A stretch of 64,000 nt of DNA from Pipra filicauda. Lineage: Eukaryota > Chordata > Aves > Passeriformes > Pipridae. Position numbers and translations under genes: made by a program. The DNA lies in contig NW_024104614.1 in assembly GCF_003945595.2 (NCBI RefSeq), positions 248,001 through 312,000 on the forward strand, in the 5' to 3' direction. Under the pieces are notes generated by a model. The model saw nothing but the letters and a program-made list of their open reading frames with translations, searched no databases and was not told where the DNA came from. Each line of letters opens with the position of its first letter. Position 1 is the stretch's first letter. Shown piece after piece: positions 62,077 through 64,000 of the stretch.

Positions 62077-64000
62077 TCAGGGTTCGGGGGGGTCCTCGGG
62101 GGGCGGCGCGTCCCCTCCGCGACGAAGCGTCTCCATGTGTTTCTGCATCTTCTCCGTCATCCAGGCCGGCGGGATGAAGGGCTTCAGTTCCTCCAGCCGC
62201 AGATCCACCGAGTCCCTTGGGAGGGAAGGGGCTGAGACAGAGGGACCCCGGCACCCACCGCGGACCTCAAACCCACCATGGACCCCAACCAGTACCAAGC
62301 CCAGACCCACCAAACCTGCTATGGACCACAACTAGCACCGTGCCCAAACCTACCATGAACACCCAGCCAGCACCAAGCCCCCCAACACTTGGCACCAAGC
62401 CCCCCCAACTGGCATGGAACAGGATTCCTCCAGCACAGGGCTCCCATGCAGTGAAGGGGGGGCACGGTGGGGGCCCCCAGGGAAGGAGCCCCAGGCACAG
62501 CAGCATCTCTGCTTTGGTCCTCACCTGTAATCCTCACTGGCAGCCAAATCCCGAATGTCCTCTTCAATGAGGAGGTAGGCCTGTGGCACAAGGTGGGGGA
62601 CACCTCAGGGCGCCTGTGAGGGGCGGCTGAGGCAGGATCACTCCCCTCATCCCTGGCCAGCACTGTCCCTGTGGGATCCAGCTCTGCCCCTCAAGCCTGC
62701 ACCCAAACCCCACAGGGCAGGGGACGGACCCTGGGGGTAGCTGTGCCCCCATGCCCTGCCTAACCTCCTGCCACAGCTGCCTGTGCTGCGGCTCCTCCGC
62801 CCGTGCTGGCCCTGCGGCGGGCCCTGTGCCCGGCCGTACTCACCATCTTGCCCCCAGTGGCCCTCATGTGCTGCTGCTCTGCCAGCCAGTGCTTATCCTG
62901 CGGGTCGGCCGCGTACTGCAATAAAGCAGTGAGGACCGAGCTGAGCAGGGGTGACAGACCCTCGGCTCAGGCCCCCCCTCCTGCAGGACGCTGTGTCCCC
63001 CATGCGCTGCCCGCGGGGGGAGCGCTCGACTCTGCACCGCCTGCCCTGCTCCAGCCTCAGCCCTGGCTCCAGCAAAACCTGCCATGTCGGCTCATGTTCC
63101 GTGTGCTAGCCAAGACCTTGGGAATGTGATCCGAGATAACAAACGAGGGCAAGGGCGAGGGAGTGAACAAACGAGCCAAAGCACGCGCCCCCGATTCCCA
63201 TGGGAAACCGTCTGGCTGTGGCATCTGACCTTAAAGAGGTGGGGATGCTTGATGTAGAGTCGCCCTCTTGTTCCTCCCATCCCGAGAGCTCTGCAAGAGG
63301 AACGTGAGGGGTGTCAGGGCTGCAGGGAGGGTGGCTGTGGTGGCACGGGGACACCCCTCTCCTCCCCAAGTCCTTCCTACTGCTTTGGAGGCAGAGAAGC
63401 GAAGTGACGGGAGGAGTGTCACGGGCTCCTGCCTGGGGACACCACCCTCCATCGACAGGGCCGTTCCTTACTTGTTTGCTCGAGATCCCAGCACAAAGGT
63501 TGTGGTTTCAGTCAGTCGGGATGGATCCCACTACAGAGCAATTGGAAAAGGGGCAGCATTAGAAGTTAAGCTGGTGCCGGCCACGCTCCGTGAGCCTCGG
63601 CTCTCTGACAGGGAACCTCGGAGCTGCCCCCGGCCTGGGAGGGAAGGAGCTGGCCACAGACCTCCAGCCTTCTGCAGGGCAGGGATGTTACATTCTGTCT
63701 GGGCTGATCTAAGCAGTTTCCCTTGTGGGAAACGCTTGTGGGATTCTCCTGGCTACTCCTACTCTCCCCAGGTCTCCCTCAGCAGCACCACACTGCACAG
63801 CTACAGGCTACAGTGCCTGGGGAGACCAACAAAGGCCTCCGGGCACTTCGCTCCTCGTCCTGCCCCCCGCCCCAGGGCCCCATCGGGGCAGAGCACAGCC
63901 TGCGTTGTCCTGTGCTCCTGCAGCCGCAGGCAGGAGCAAAGGGGAGGAGAGGGGGAGCCCAGCAGCGTTGGCCAGCCAATACCTTTGGTCCATCCCTTCT
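62077..64000 (-). CDS. DNTTIP1: DNTTIP1, C-terminal part (runs off the window)
   Basis: DNTTIP1 (TdIF1) is the DNA-binding and dimerising subunit of the mitotic MiDAC histone deacetylase complex. Six exons of its 3' half are present, in transcript order: 63983 to beyond the window end, 63472-63530, 63230-63290, 62844-62915, 62525-62580 and 62077-62215, with agreeing phases. Recognisable pieces are RRDGPK, WDPSRLTETTTFVLGSRAN, ALGMGGTRGRLYIKHPHLFK, YAADPQDKHWLAEQQHMR, AYLLIEEDIRDLAASEDYR and DSVDLRLEELKPF. The tail ends proline-rich (PPPEDPPEP), unlike human. The part seen corresponds to the SKI/SNO/DAC-like DNA-binding region; the N-terminal dimerisation domain lies outside. Its 3' end abuts the UBE2C promoter, in the same orientation as UBE2C. 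Confidence 0.95.

Overview
The window is vertebrate nuclear DNA, almost certainly from a bird. It carries a CR1 LINE with the typical avian 3' end, short introns, many CpG islands and GC-rich intergenic DNA of microchromosome type. Gene content and order match the conserved tetrapod block that in human lies at 20q13.12 (DNTTIP1 to ZNF335), which should correspond to chicken chromosome 20. A troponin C that departs from the chicken sequence I remember hints at a non-galliform bird, perhaps a passerine; I hold that weakly. Exons below were placed by hand from GT/AG (or GC/AG) junctions, phase arithmetic and remembered family sequences; no search was run.

Layout, left to right: 2.4 kb without a recognised gene; ZNF335 (+, 27 coding exons); a short divergent Iroquois-type TALE homeobox gene (+); an RNF182-like membrane RING ligase gene (-) lying beside a damaged copy of the PCIF1 3' end; PCIF1 (-); PLTP (+); CTSA (-); NEURL2 (+); a 1.4 kb gap where mammals have SPATA25; a decayed CR1 LINE; remnants of ZSWIM1 and ZSWIM3 (-); ACOT8 (+); SNX21 (-); TNNC2 (+); an RGS7BP/RGS9BP-family gene (+); UBE2C (-); and the 3' half of DNTTIP1 (-), running off the right edge.

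The conserved genes work in separate pathways: transcription (ZNF335), cap-adjacent m6Am methylation of mRNA (PCIF1), plasma phospholipid transfer (PLTP), lysosomal carboxypeptidase and sialidase protection (CTSA), muscle ubiquitin ligase adaptor (NEURL2), peroxisomal acyl-CoA hydrolysis (ACOT8), endosomal sorting (SNX21), muscle calcium switch (TNNC2), APC/C ubiquitination (UBE2C) and histone deacetylase complex (DNTTIP1). Promoter motifs fit these roles: CLEAR-type E-boxes at CTSA, MEF2 plus E-box at NEURL2, four CCAAT boxes plus a CHR at UBE2C.

The most unusual content is what the human block lacks as I remember it: the Iroquois-like gene, the RNF182 paralogue and the R7BP/R9AP paralogue. 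Next come a near-identical 389-bp tract shared between the PCIF1 3' UTR and its decayed duplicate (looks like gene conversion), and the collapse of ZSWIM3/ZSWIM1 into a single hybrid open frame plus frameshifted debris.
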